Assembly (NCBI GenBank): GCA_910577375.1
Contig: CAJTLT010000005.1
Coordinates: 78,327 to 142,326 of the forward strand
DNA: 64,000 bases
Origin: an uncultured Christensenella sp.
Lineage (GTDB): Bacteria; Bacillota; Clostridia; Christensenellales; Borkfalkiaceae
Direction of reading: 5' to 3'
Shown here: positions 25,214-33,520 of the stretch, piece after piece
Layout of the letters: each line of letters opens with the position of its first letter
Position numbering within the stretch: the first letter of the stretch is position 1
The notes under the pieces: model-generated
Told to the model about the DNA's origin: nothing
Seen by the model: the letters and a program-made list of their open reading frames with translations, nothing else
Database searches by the model: none
Made by a program: the position numbers and the translations under genes

Positions 25214-25366
25214 TTGAACGCTGATTTGAAAGAAACGCTGCGCCTTGCAAAACGCGGTAACGACGTAGCGCAGTACTATGTCGGAAACGCTTATTATAGC
25301 GGTAATGTGGTAAAGCAAAATTATAAAAAAGCAGTAAAACGGCGGCAAAAATCCGTGCGGAATTAG
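25214..25366 (+). pseudogene. Remnant of a Sel1-like repeat protein
   Basis: An open frame of 50 codons (possible TTG start at 25214) reads like one Sel1/TPR-like repeat: AKRGNDVAQYYVGNAYYSG (A-G-D-AQY-lG-Y-G spacing) followed by VKQNYKKAV. After this the expected W-x-KAAEQG pattern breaks into RRQKSVRN and a stop. No ribosome site or proper ATG. It lies between fhs and glnS, and I read it as a decayed fragment rather than a working gene. Confidence 0.5.
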
Positions 25367-25394
25367 TAGAAACTTTATTGAGGATGTTAAATTT

Positions 25395-27044
25395 ATGAAA
25401 CTTCCCGAAGCAACCAACTTTATAGAACAGATAATCAACGAAGAACTCGAAGCGGGAAAATTCGAGGGTACAGGCAACGAAATTCACGTTCGTTTTCCGC
25501 CCGAACCTAACGGATATCTGCACATAGGGCATATAAAGGCTATGTGCATAAATTTCGGCGTTAAGGATAAATACCGCGGCACGCTTAATTTGCGTATGGA
25601 CGACACCAATCCCGCCAAAGAAGATTACGAATATGTAAACTCCATTGTGGAGGCGGTAAAATGGCTTGGGTTCGAATACGATAAGCTTGTTTTTGCTTCC
25701 GACTATTATGACAAGCTTTATGAAATTGCGGAAAAGTATATCCTTGACGGCAACGCGTATGTGTGCGATTTGTCAGCCGAGGAAATTACCGCAACGCGCG
25801 GAACTTTGACGGAGGCGGGCACGGAATCCCCTTACCGCAACCGCAGTATAGAAGAAAATTTAAAGCTTTTCCGCGAAATGAAAGCGGGCAAATATCCCGA
25901 CGGGGCAAAGGTTTTAAGGGCTAAAATCGATATGTCTTCGCCTAACGTAAATATGCGCGACCCTATAATTTACCGTATAGCCCACATTCACCATTACAGA
26001 ACGGGAGATAAGTGGTGCATTTATCCTATGTATGATTTTGCGCACCCCGTTTCCGACGCTATCGAAGGGATTACACATTCTCTGTGTTCTTTGGAATTTG
26101 AAAATCACCGCCCGCTTTATAACTGGTTTGTGGAAAGGTCGGGCTTGCCTGCGCCTTTGCCCAGACAGATAGAATTTGCGCGGCTCAACATAACGAATAT
26201 GCTTATGTCCAAGCGGTATCTTAAAAAGCTTGTTGACGAAAAGTTTGTCCGCGGATGGGACGACCCGCGTATGCCTACGGTAATGGGTTTGAAAAACCGC
26301 GGAGTTCCCCCCGAGGCGTTGAAAAAATTCTGTGCCGACGTCGGCGTGGCCAAAGCTTATTCGGTTGTTAATCAGGCACAGCTTGACAGCTGTATCCGCG
26401 ATAACCTCAACCTTAACGTCGAGCGCGCTATGGCGGTTATCAATCCTTTAAAGCTTACCGTAACTAATTACAGCGGTGAGGAGGAGCTTGATTTCGAAAA
26501 GAACCCCACCAACCCCGAAAGCGGAGTTCGTTCCGTAAAATTTAGTGGAAGCGTATATATCGACAGAGAGGATTTTTCTTTAAATCCTCCGCCCAAGTAT
26601 AAAAGATTGCAAAAAGGCGGCACAGTGCGTTTGAAAGGCGCTTATATAGTGCGCTGCGACGACGTTATACTTGATAAAGACGGCAATGCGGAAGAGCTTT
26701 TGTGCACATATTTCCCCGAATCCAGAAGCGGAAGCGCGCTTCCGTGCGAAGTAAAGGCAAAAGGCGTTGTGCAGTGGGTTGACTGCAAATACGGCGTCGA
26801 CGCGGAGTTCAGGCAGTATCAGCCCCTTTTAAAGGATGAAGAATATCCCGACCAGGATTATGCGGAAAGACTGAATTCCGACAGCGAAAAACGTTATTTC
26901 GGCAAAGCCGAACCCTATCTTGCCGAGTGCGCAAATGCTATTCCTTTCCAGCTTATGAGGACGGGCTATTACAAAAAGTGCGAAGAAAACGGCGGTTTGG
27001 TGCTTTCTGAAATAGTTTCTCTTAAAGACAGTTTCAACAAATAA
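25395..27044 (+). CDS. glnS: Glutaminyl-tRNA synthetase
   Basis: 549 aa class I synthetase, the usual bacterial GlnRS length. The HIGH motif is in PPEPNGYLHIGH, the KMSKS-type motif is MLMSKRYL, and RMDDTNPAKE and GITHSLCSLEF are conserved. The C-terminal beta-barrel anticodon-binding domain is complete (VERAMAVINPLKLTV onward). Assignment as GlnRS rather than GluRS rests on this barrel domain and on the overall pattern. GAGGA lies 9-13 nt before the ATG at 25395. The organism may thus not rely only on GatCAB for Gln-tRNA. Confidence 0.94.
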   Translation: MKLPEATNFIEQIINEELEAGKFEGTGNEIHVRFPPEPNGYLHIGHIKAMCINFGVKDKYRGTLNLRMDDTNPAKEDYEYVNSIVEAVKWLGFEYDKLVFASDYYDKLYEIAEKYILDGNAYVCDLSAEEITATRGTLTEAGTESPYRNRSIEENLKLFREMKAGKYPDGAKVLRAKIDMSSPNVNMRDPIIYRIAHIHHYRTGDKWCIYPMYDFAHPVSDAIEGITHSLCSLEFENHRPLYNWFVERSGLPAPLPRQIEFARLNITNMLMSKRYLKKLVDEKFVRGWDDPRMPTVMGLKNRGVPPEALKKFCADVGVAKAYSVVNQAQLDSCIRDNLNLNVERAMAVINPLKLTVTNYSGEEELDFEKNPTNPESGVRSVKFSGSVYIDREDFSLNPPPKYKRLQKGGTVRLKGAYIVRCDDVILDKDGNAEELLCTYFPESRSGSALPCEVKAKGVVQWVDCKYGVDAEFRQYQPLLKDEEYPDQDYAERLNSDSEKRYFGKAEPYLAECANAIPFQLMRTGYYKKCEENGGLVLSEIVSLKDSFNK

Positions 27045-27055
27045 CGAGGTAAAAA

Positions 27056-28116
27056 ATGAACATATTCGGAGCGATAATTCTCGGCGCTATAATTACGTTT
27101 ACCGTTCTCGGTTTGAAATCGGGTTATGCAAGGGATTTGCAAACGTAAAGTCGTGGGGCGTTGAATTTTTGATTACCGCTTTGCTTTCTTCTTTAATAGG
27201 CGGATTGCTTGCGAAAGAGGCGACCGTTGCAAAGGGAATAATTACGCTTGTTATAGCGATAGGCGTTTTATTGCTTTTGGCGCTTATTTCTTCATTTATC
27301 CGTAAAGGATTTCAGGTTTCCAAACGCAAGAAAATAGCGCGCGGTAAAAAGACGCGCGGGCCGAGCGGGTTTTTCGATTGCGTTTTCGGCGGAGTTACGC
27401 TTGCCGTTAAAGGTTTTGTTATTTCTGCCGTTATAAGCTGTTTTGTGCTTGTTGCGCTCGATTTGTCGCAGTTTGCGTTTGTAACCGAGTATATGACCGA
27501 TATTTATACTAACCAAAGCTGGGTTGTTTTTAAACCGATGATGATGGATTTCTTTTACGTCGGGTTGATTGCCCTTGCGATAAAGTGCGGATTTTCGGGC
27601 GGTATTTCGCACACGGTTTGGAGCGTTCTGGTTTTTGGAATGGTCGTTTTTGCGGCTATCGCCTCTTATCACCTTGCGTTTAACGTCGCTTCTTTTCAAG
27701 GAGCGGTCGACGGGCTTGCAGGCATGTTCGCGGGCGAGGGTGAAATTACGGAAATGAATATTGTTGTCGCAAGATACGCGCTTACCGCGGGCTTGTTCCT
27801 TTTAATGCTCGTGGTGGTGGTTTTAGTCGGCATATTCGGTTCCAAAATGCTTGGAGCGGCGGGCCACAGCAAGATTTTTTATGTGGTCGACGGTATATTC
27901 GGCGCATTGTTCGCAACCGTTACGGTTTTGGGTATTTTGCTTGTTCTGGGCAATATTGTTCAGCCGCTTGCGTCGGATTTGGAAGCGTTCCCTTTTATGG
28001 CGCAGTTTTCTTCCTATTTCGAAAAGAGCGGGGTTGCCACATATTTCTATAATAACGATTTGCTTACGCTTATGGGCGTACAGCCGCTGTTGCCTCTTGC
28101 AGAGTGGCTTTCATAA
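27056..28116 (+). pseudogene. CvpA-like multi-pass membrane protein with an apparent frameshift
   Basis: ATG 27056 with GAGG before it opens MNIFGAIILGAIITFTVLGL, a typical first helix of CvpA-like proteins, but this frame stops at 27146-27148. The same protein seems to go on in the -1 frame from about 27120 (GLCKGFANVKSWGVEFLI, then 315 further residues with about six more hydrophobic segments). One extra base near 27110-27130 would explain the break. No classical slippery heptamer is visible. A TTG at 27169 could start a protein without the first helix. CvpA-like proteins are integral membrane proteins of poorly defined role. Sequencing error is possible. Confidence 0.6.
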
Positions 28117-28120
28117 AATC

Positions 28121-28153
28121 AACGCCCCGTGGCAATCTCCGCGGGGCGTTTTA
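28121..28153. terminator. Bidirectional terminator
   Basis: AACGCCCCGTGG / CCGCGGGGCGTT stem (one G-T pair) with a 6-nt loop and T4, between the CvpA-like gene (+) and the DUF1540 gene (-). Confidence 0.88.
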
Positions 28154-28164
28154 AGGTTTATTAT

Positions 28165-28317
28165 TTAAACTTTTTCAGAATAACTTTCGCAGCAAGTGCA
28201 ATCGCGCTGTCCGCAGGTGCAGCCTACTTTGATGTGTTCGAGCGTGCAGTTGCAGCCGGCATGGTTATACTTGCATGAAGCAACGTCGCAAGAAATGTCG
28301 TTGTTTACATTTTCCAT
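28165..28317 (-). CDS. DUF1540 small cysteine-rich protein
   Basis: 50 aa with ten Cys. The arrangement C-x4-C-x-YN-x4-C-x-CT and VGCTCG, then CTCC near the end, fits DUF1540, a family of tiny presumably metal-binding proteins common in spore-forming Clostridia. The ATG at 28317 has GGAGGG 8 nt upstream. Stop at 28165-28167. It stands alone between two terminators/promoters. A role in metal storage or in the spore is speculation. Confidence 0.85.
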   Translation of the reverse strand: MENVNNDISCDVASCKYNHAGCNCTLEHIKVGCTCGQRDCTCCESYSEKV

Positions 28318-28418
28318 AATAATACCCTCCGATTGTATTTTGGGCAGAGCGCTGTAAAATATGCGCCGCTCTTGACAAACGGCGCGTATAAGGTTAAAAT
28401 ATTATAAAAGGAGCGCTT

Positions 28419-28862
28419 ATGAAAATTATATTATTGAACGACGTAAAGGGACAAGGTAAAAAGGGAGAAGTAATCGACGTTAACGAAGGTTACGCACGCA
28501 ATTTTCTTGTTAAAAAAGGTCTTGCGGAAATTGCCACAACGGCAAAACTCAACGATTTATCTATGAAAAAATCCGCCGCGGATTTCCATAAAGCGGAAGA
28601 AATAAAAGCCACGCAGGCAATGGCTAAGCAAATAAACGGCAAAACGTTTACCGTAAAGATAAAAGCGGGGCAGGCGGGTAAAGTGTTCGGTTCGGTCACG
28701 GGCGCGAACGTTGCCGACGCGTTGCAGTCTGCCGGATATAACGTTGATAAAAAGAAAGTGGTTCTTGCCTCGCCTATCAAAACCTTGGGCGTTTACGACG
28801 TGGATTTAAAGCTTATGGAAGGAATTTCCGCAAAAATCAAGGTTACGGTAGAAGCCGAATAA
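28419..28862 (+). CDS. rplI: Ribosomal protein L9
   Basis: 147 aa, normal length. The N-terminal domain begins MKIILLNDVKGQGKKGEVIDV and contains GYARNFLVKKGLAE. The long connecting helix and C-terminal rRNA-binding domain are complete (GKVFGSVTGANVADAL; VYDVDLKLMEGISAKI). AAAGGAG ribosome site. Monocistronic, ended by the palindrome 28882-28923. It is not next to rpsF, ssb, rpsR or dnaB as in many Firmicutes. Confidence 0.97.
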   Translation: MKIILLNDVKGQGKKGEVIDVNEGYARNFLVKKGLAEIATTAKLNDLSMKKSAADFHKAEEIKATQAMAKQINGKTFTVKIKAGQAGKVFGSVTGANVADALQSAGYNVDKKKVVLASPIKTLGVYDVDLKLMEGISAKIKVTVEAE

Positions 28863-28881
28863 ATAAAAATATTTCAATAAC

Positions 28882-28925
28882 AAAAAATCCGCTCCGAACG
28901 AATTCGTTCGGAGCGGATTTTTTTA
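28882..28925. terminator. Bidirectional terminator, perfect 42-nt palindrome
   Basis: Centre at 28902/28903 (GAACGAATTCGTTC), stem AAAAAATCCGCTCCGAACGA with its exact complement, T-run on both strands. Serves rplI (+) and the DUF2207 gene (-). Confidence 0.92.
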
Positions 28926-28944
28926 TCTTTATAATTTGTTTTAA

Positions 28945-30876
28945 TCAGCGCCCGCGCGAACCGCCGCCGCCATGTCCGCCGCCGACGTGACCGCCGCCGA
29001 AGCCGCCGTGTCCGCTGCTGCCCGAAGACGAGGGGCGCGAGTTCATATTCTGCGACATACTGTTCAATGAATTGCTTATCATGCGGTTGATGATATGGAA
29101 CGAAATTATATCGCCCGCCATAGAAGAAGTGGTCCATTGAGGAGGCTCGATTGTAATGTTTGCAAACTTTTCTTCCCATTTATCCGATACGCCGAGAACC
29201 TGCGCATAAGGTAAAATGTGATAGTAGAACTGGGGATTATCTTCTATCATTTTCTCAAGCCTGTCTTTTTCCGCAATAAGAATAAAGTTGCGGAAGCCTA
29301 CAATGTCGTTGAGCTTTTCAGTATATTCTTTTGTTCTGCAAGGTATAAACACTGCCGAAAATACGATTACGCTGCTTGTAAGCATCAACAGAATTTTCTG
29401 AACGAGCCCGAAAATAAACGACGGCGTTAATATCATATAGAAAATTAATGCAAACAGAAAGGCAACTAAAATAGTAGCAAAGCAAATAACCTTTCTTTTT
29501 TTATCGGCTTTGAGAATATTCGTCCGCAAAATATGAGCCGACGCATAAACAAACAGCAACGGCACCATTGCAATAAACGGAGTAAGCAAGAAAAACGAAG
29601 ATGAAATCTGCGTTATTCCGAGCAGGAACGGAGCAACGCCCGCGACAAGTCCGCCTAAAATCATAAACAATACGGAAACAATAACGCTCGGTTTGGAATA
29701 AACGCCTTTTACCTGCGCATTGACCATAACGGAAACTTTGTCTATTGTTTTATAAAAACGATATTTGAGCGAGCTGGGCTGAACGACATCTTTTCCGCGG
29801 AACATTTCGTTGAACAATGTCACCTCGTAGGCGGGCGTTCCTTGCGGCAAAGACTGGACGATGCGGATTAACGCAGGGTCTTTCTGGTTTGTAAGGTCTA
29901 TTTTTAGATAACCTTTGTCCGCCCAGTAGAAAATCATAGAGGTTATGTCTTCCGGATTTACTGTGTAGTCGATAAGTTTGCCCATCATAAGAGGGTTCAT
30001 TTTTTCGGGCGCTTCGAAATTTACGACGGGAACAATTCCGTTTTTGTTGAACGCCAGAAATTTTACCGCGAACAGGAGTATAAGGAGTACAACTCCCGCG
30101 ATTATAAACCAGTAAGGAGCAAAATTGGTATAAAGGGAAAGAGCACCGTCTGCGAACGTCAAATCGAAAGTTATACCTTGATTATATTTCAAAGAAATAT
30201 CTGTCAATGCGATAATCGTTCTGCCGTTTATTTGTTCTGCGTGGGCAGGCTGACTGTCCGCATAATCAAGGCGCCCGATAACGTAAGTTCCGCTTTGATA
30301 ACCTTCGGGTAATTTAAGTGTTACATTTGCGCTTTCAACGCGGCGGCTCTGAACGCCTATAACATTGAGCGCAAGCTTGTTTGCCCCTTCCTGTGCTTTT
30401 GTAAGGCAATATGTATACCGCAGTATATAGGTATGGCTTGTTTTGCGTTTCTGCGTATAATCGCCTATATCGACCGTAATGAAACTGGTCATAACTTCCG
30501 ATTCTTCCGCATAAACGCTGTAATCAACGTTTTCTTCTTTTCCTTTTATCAGTTCGGTAACGGAAACGTTTTTAACCTGTTCGCCGCCGTTAACGGGAAT
30601 ATCTCTCATAAATCCCGTGTTTGAAGTTCCGTTATAGTAAACGGTGAGTTCTTCGCGGACGCTTATTTCACGGTTGCTTGCGATGTCGTATTCCACGTCG
30701 AATTTTTCGTAATAAAACGCGTGTTCGCCTCTGTCGGATTGGTCGTAAATACTTTCCGGGTCATAAAAATTGTCCGCGTTTGCCGTAGCCGAACCGAAAA
30801 AGCCGAAAAACGCACAAATTGCCGCAACGATAATCAATAAAGCTGCGCCTATAAAGCGCTGTCTGGATTTTTTCAT
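28945..30876 (-). CDS. DUF2207 membrane protein
   Basis: 643 aa. N-terminal signal/anchor helix (about 9-30) and an extracellular beta-rich domain (about 35-250, with VREELTVYYNGTSNTGFMRDIP). Then come a transmembrane helix (about 258-276), a cytosolic part and a cluster of helices near 405-500. The tail is rich in Gly/Ser/His (SSGSSGHGGFGGGHVGGGHG), the usual ending of DUF2207 proteins. Function unknown; such proteins are regularly found beside LemA, as here (56 nt downstream of lemA). Last gene of the Nudix-LemA-DUF2207 transcript. Confidence 0.9.
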   Translation of the reverse strand: MKKSRQRFIGAALLIIVAAICAFFGFFGSATANADNFYDPESIYDQSDRGEHAFYYEKFDVEYDIASNREISVREELTVYYNGTSNTGFMRDIPVNGGEQVKNVSVTELIKGKEENVDYSVYAEESEVMTSFITVDIGDYTQKRKTSHTYILRYTYCLTKAQEGANKLALNVIGVQSRRVESANVTLKLPEGYQSGTYVIGRLDYADSQPAHAEQINGRTIIALTDISLKYNQGITFDLTFADGALSLYTNFAPYWFIIAGVVLLILLFAVKFLAFNKNGIVPVVNFEAPEKMNPLMMGKLIDYTVNPEDITSMIFYWADKGYLKIDLTNQKDPALIRIVQSLPQGTPAYEVTLFNEMFRGKDVVQPSSLKYRFYKTIDKVSVMVNAQVKGVYSKPSVIVSVLFMILGGLVAGVAPFLLGITQISSSFFLLTPFIAMVPLLFVYASAHILRTNILKADKKRKVICFATILVAFLFALIFYMILTPSFIFGLVQKILLMLTSSVIVFSAVFIPCRTKEYTEKLNDIVGFRNFILIAEKDRLEKMIEDNPQFYYHILPYAQVLGVSDKWEEKFANITIEPPQWTTSSMAGDIISFHIINRMISNSLNSMSQNMNSRPSSSGSSGHGGFGGGHVGGGHGGGGSRGR

Positions 30877-30932
30877 ATTTCCTCTTTAATACGGCGGCGC
30901 AATTCTGCGCCGCCGTTCGCTGTTTTATTTAA

Positions 30933-31514
30933 TCAGAATTGAACTTTAACGTTCTGTCTTTCCTCTTCGTTGTCAATTACAAACATGGTGCGCTTTTTAG
31001 CCTTCATGATTTTTGCGATTATAAGGGAAGGGAACGTCTGGATTTTAACATTATAAACCCTTACGGTTGCGTTATAATACTTTCTCGATTGCGCAAGCTC
31101 GCTTTCAATTGCTTTAAGCTGACCCTGTAAATCCATAAAGTTTACGTTTGCTTTAAGCTCGGGATAGTTTTCAACAACCATATTGAAGTTTCTTATAGCC
31201 TGTGAAAACTGTTTGTCGGCCTCGATTTTTTCTTCGGGAGTGGTAGCTCCTGCAAGTTTTGAACGGGCTTCGGTTACGGCTTTGAAAGTTTCGCTTTCAT
31301 GTTTTGCATAGCCTTTTACGGTTTCCACAAGGTTGGGGATTAAATCGTATCTCTTTTTGAGATAGATATCGATAGTGGAAAAACCGTCGTCGCACTGGGT
31401 GCGGAGAGATACGATTTTGTTGAAAGTTGCAATTGCCCATATAATGATTATGAGTACAAGCGCGGCTATTACGCCGATTGCAATCCAACCGCCGAGAGAT
31501 ACAAGCAGGTTCAT
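30933..31514 (-). CDS. lemA: LemA family protein
   Basis: 193 aa: one N-terminal transmembrane helix (about 8-31) followed by the helical LemA domain. Marker segments are CDDGFSTIDIYLKKRYDLIPN, VENYPELKAN and YNVKIQTFPS. LemA proteins are membrane-anchored helical bundles of unknown biochemical role, often paired with DUF2207 proteins, as in this operon. It lies 14 nt after the Nudix gene. Confidence 0.93.
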   Translation of the reverse strand: MNLLVSLGGWIAIGVIAALVLIIIIWAIATFNKIVSLRTQCDDGFSTIDIYLKKRYDLIPNLVETVKGYAKHESETFKAVTEARSKLAGATTPEEKIEADKQFSQAIRNFNMVVENYPELKANVNFMDLQGQLKAIESELAQSRKYYNATVRVYNVKIQTFPSLIIAKIMKAKKRTMFVIDNEEERQNVKVQF

Positions 31515-31528
31515 AAATTTTTTCCTCT

Positions 31529-32026
31529 TTATTTAAAATTTTTAATCTCCGTCAGAGCGTTCTTTAAAAACGCTTCCGCCGTAGAATAATCGTGTTTAAC
31601 GGCTTTTTCCGCTTCTTCGAAAGTAAACCATTTTACTTCTTCTATTTCTTTTTCGTCGATAACGGGTTCGCCGTCTTCCGCCATAACCAGATAACCGAGC
31701 ATAAGAACGTTTCTCGGCTCATGATAGCGGGAAGCCATATATTTGTATTTTACAACGTTGAGTTTTGTTTCCTCTTTAAATTCGCGGGTAACCGCCTTTT
31801 CCGCGGTTTCGCCCTTTTTGACATATCCCGCAAAAAGTATATAATCCTCGTGCCCTTTGTGTCTGGCAAGCAGTATTTTATCTTTGGTTCTGTTTGTAAC
31901 AACCATACTGACTGCAGTTGAAAACTGTGCAAAACGGTATTCGCCGCAGTTTTTGCAATACGGTACAAGCCCTTCGCCGTTTGCGAACATTAAAGTGAGT
32001 TTTTCTCCGCATTCCGTACAAAACAT
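31529..32026 (-). CDS. Nudix hydrolase with N-terminal zinc ribbon
   Basis: 165 aa. A zinc ribbon (C3, C6, C24, C27) is followed by a Nudix domain. The Nudix box runs from G67 to L89 with the catalytic core REFKEE; Lys88 replaces the usual Gly near its end. The ribbon plus Nudix layout recalls NudC-type NADH pyrophosphatases and related small enzymes, but the substrate cannot be assigned. AAGGAGG ribosome site; a TATAAT lies about 40 nt upstream. First gene of the operon with lemA. Confidence 0.87.
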   Translation of the reverse strand: MFCTECGEKLTLMFANGEGLVPYCKNCGEYRFAQFSTAVSMVVTNRTKDKILLARHKGHEDYILFAGYVKKGETAEKAVTREFKEETKLNVVKYKYMASRYHEPRNVLMLGYLVMAEDGEPVIDEKEIEEVKWFTFEEAEKAVKHDYSTAEAFLKNALTEIKNFK

Positions 32027-32113
32027 ATCTTTTCCTCCTTAACATTTTACCTATTTATTATATAACATTATTTTATGGTTTTCAATCCCTTTAATGCAAT
32101 TTTAACAAATATA

Positions 32114-32142
32114 TTGACAACTTTTCACACATACTCTATAAT
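32114..32142 (+). promoter_or_regulatory. Consensus sigma-A promoter
   Basis: TTGACA (32114-32119), 17-nt spacer, TATAAT (32137-32142); drives the UDP-sugar pyrophosphorylase gene with a leader of about 40 nt. Confidence 0.92.
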
Positions 32143-32188
32143 TAAACAGAATATTTTACGTTTTTCGGCGTATTTTTAAGGTTAATTT

Positions 32189-33403
32189 ATGGATTACGAA
32201 AGAACTAAACAAGATTTGGAGCTGCGCGGACAGGCGCATCTTCTGGAATATTACGGCGAGCTTTCCGAAGAGGAAAGACAGCAGCTTTTTGCTGATATCG
32301 GTTGCACGAACTTTGCCGCCGTCAAAAACCTTGACGCGGGTAGCAAAAAGCTTGGCAAAATTACCCCTGTGAACGCGGTTTCTTCGGAGGATATTAAAAG
32401 AAGGTATTCCCAGTTTGAAAGCGTAGGGCTGGATTTTCTTGCGCAGGGTAAGGTTGCCGCCGTTTTGCTTGCGGGCGGTCAGGGCTCGCGCCTTGGATTT
32501 AAAGGTCCGAAAGGAATGTTTGATATCGGCGTTACGCGCAAACTCTCTATTTTCGAACAGCAAATGAACAATATATCAGACGTAACGGCAAAAACCGGAA
32601 GATATTTTCATTTGTTTATAATGACGAGCCGCACGAACAACGACGAAACGGTTAAGTTTTTTGAAGATAATAATTATTTCGGTTATCCGTCCGATATGGT
32701 ACATTTTTATATTCAGGACGTGGCGCCGACCTGCGACTATAACGGAAAAGTGTTTCTCGACCAAAAACACCGCGTTTCTCTCGCGCCCAACGGAAACGGC
32801 GGCTGGTATTCGTCGCTTGTTAACAGCGGGCTTGCGAGGGTGCTTGAACGCGACAATATAGAGTGGCTCAACGTTTATTCGGTTGACAACGTTTTGCAGA
32901 GAATCTGCGACCCCGTGTTTATAGGAGCAACCGTTATAAAGGGGGCGCACAGCGGGGCAAAAGTTGTAAAAAAGGTTTGTGCGGAAGAAAAGGTCGGCGT
33001 TTTGTGCAATGAAGACGGGAAACCCACGATTGTGGAATATTTCGAAATGCCCGAAGATTTGAAAAACAAAACCAAAAAGGGCGAGCTTGTTTACCGTTAC
33101 GGCGTTATTTTAAATTATCTTTTCAACGTTCACGATTTGAATTTAACGCTTTCTGGCAAGCTGCCTTACCACCTTGCGAACAAAGCTATTCCGCATATGG
33201 AAAACGGGGTAAGGGTAACGCCATCCGAGCCTTGCGGTTATAAGCCCGAAACGCTGGTTGTGGATATGGTGAAGATGATGGGCAGCTGTCTTGCTTACGA
33301 AGTGGAAAGGGAAAAGGAATTTGCCCCCGTAAAAAACGCCGTCGGTTGCGACAGCGTTGAAACGGCCCGCGAGCTTTTAAGAAAAAACGGCGTTGTTTTG
33401 TGA
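32189..33403 (+). CDS. UDPGP-family UDP-sugar pyrophosphorylase (UAP1-like)
   Basis: 404 aa nucleotidyltransferase of the eukaryotic-type UDPGP family, unrelated in length to GalU or GlmU. The UTP-binding signature is LLAGGQGSRLGFKGPKGMFDIG (92-113; here GGQGSRLG is the key loop). MTSRTND and NVYSVDNVL resemble UDP-N-acetylglucosamine pyrophosphorylases more than UDP-glucose ones. It would form UDP-GlcNAc or a similar sugar nucleotide for cell-wall or surface polymers. Single gene with its own strong promoter; AAGG precedes the ATG. Confidence 0.86.
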   Translation: MDYERTKQDLELRGQAHLLEYYGELSEEERQQLFADIGCTNFAAVKNLDAGSKKLGKITPVNAVSSEDIKRRYSQFESVGLDFLAQGKVAAVLLAGGQGSRLGFKGPKGMFDIGVTRKLSIFEQQMNNISDVTAKTGRYFHLFIMTSRTNNDETVKFFEDNNYFGYPSDMVHFYIQDVAPTCDYNGKVFLDQKHRVSLAPNGNGGWYSSLVNSGLARVLERDNIEWLNVYSVDNVLQRICDPVFIGATVIKGAHSGAKVVKKVCAEEKVGVLCNEDGKPTIVEYFEMPEDLKNKTKKGELVYRYGVILNYLFNVHDLNLTLSGKLPYHLANKAIPHMENGVRVTPSEPCGYKPETLVVDMVKMMGSCLAYEVEREKEFAPVKNAVGCDSVETARELLRKNGVVL

Positions 33404-33460
33404 AAATTTTTAAACATTATTAAAATTCTTGTGAACTTATTGAAGTTTATAAAACGATAC

Positions 33461-33490
33461 TTGACTTGTTACGCGTAAATTTTTTATAAT
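33461..33490 (+). promoter_or_regulatory. Promoter of the HtrA-like lipoprotein gene
   Basis: TTGACT (33461-33466), 18 nt, TATAAT (33485-33490), 30 nt before the ATG; AAGGG ribosome site. Confidence 0.78.
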
Positions 33491-33520
33491 TTATGCGTAA
33501 TATATTTTAAGGGAAAAATT

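Noticed and set aside
27105..27135. Programmed -1 frameshift in the CvpA-like gene
   Set aside because: No X-XXY-YYZ heptamer in the zero frame and no following stem or pseudoknot; a mutation or sequencing error is simpler.
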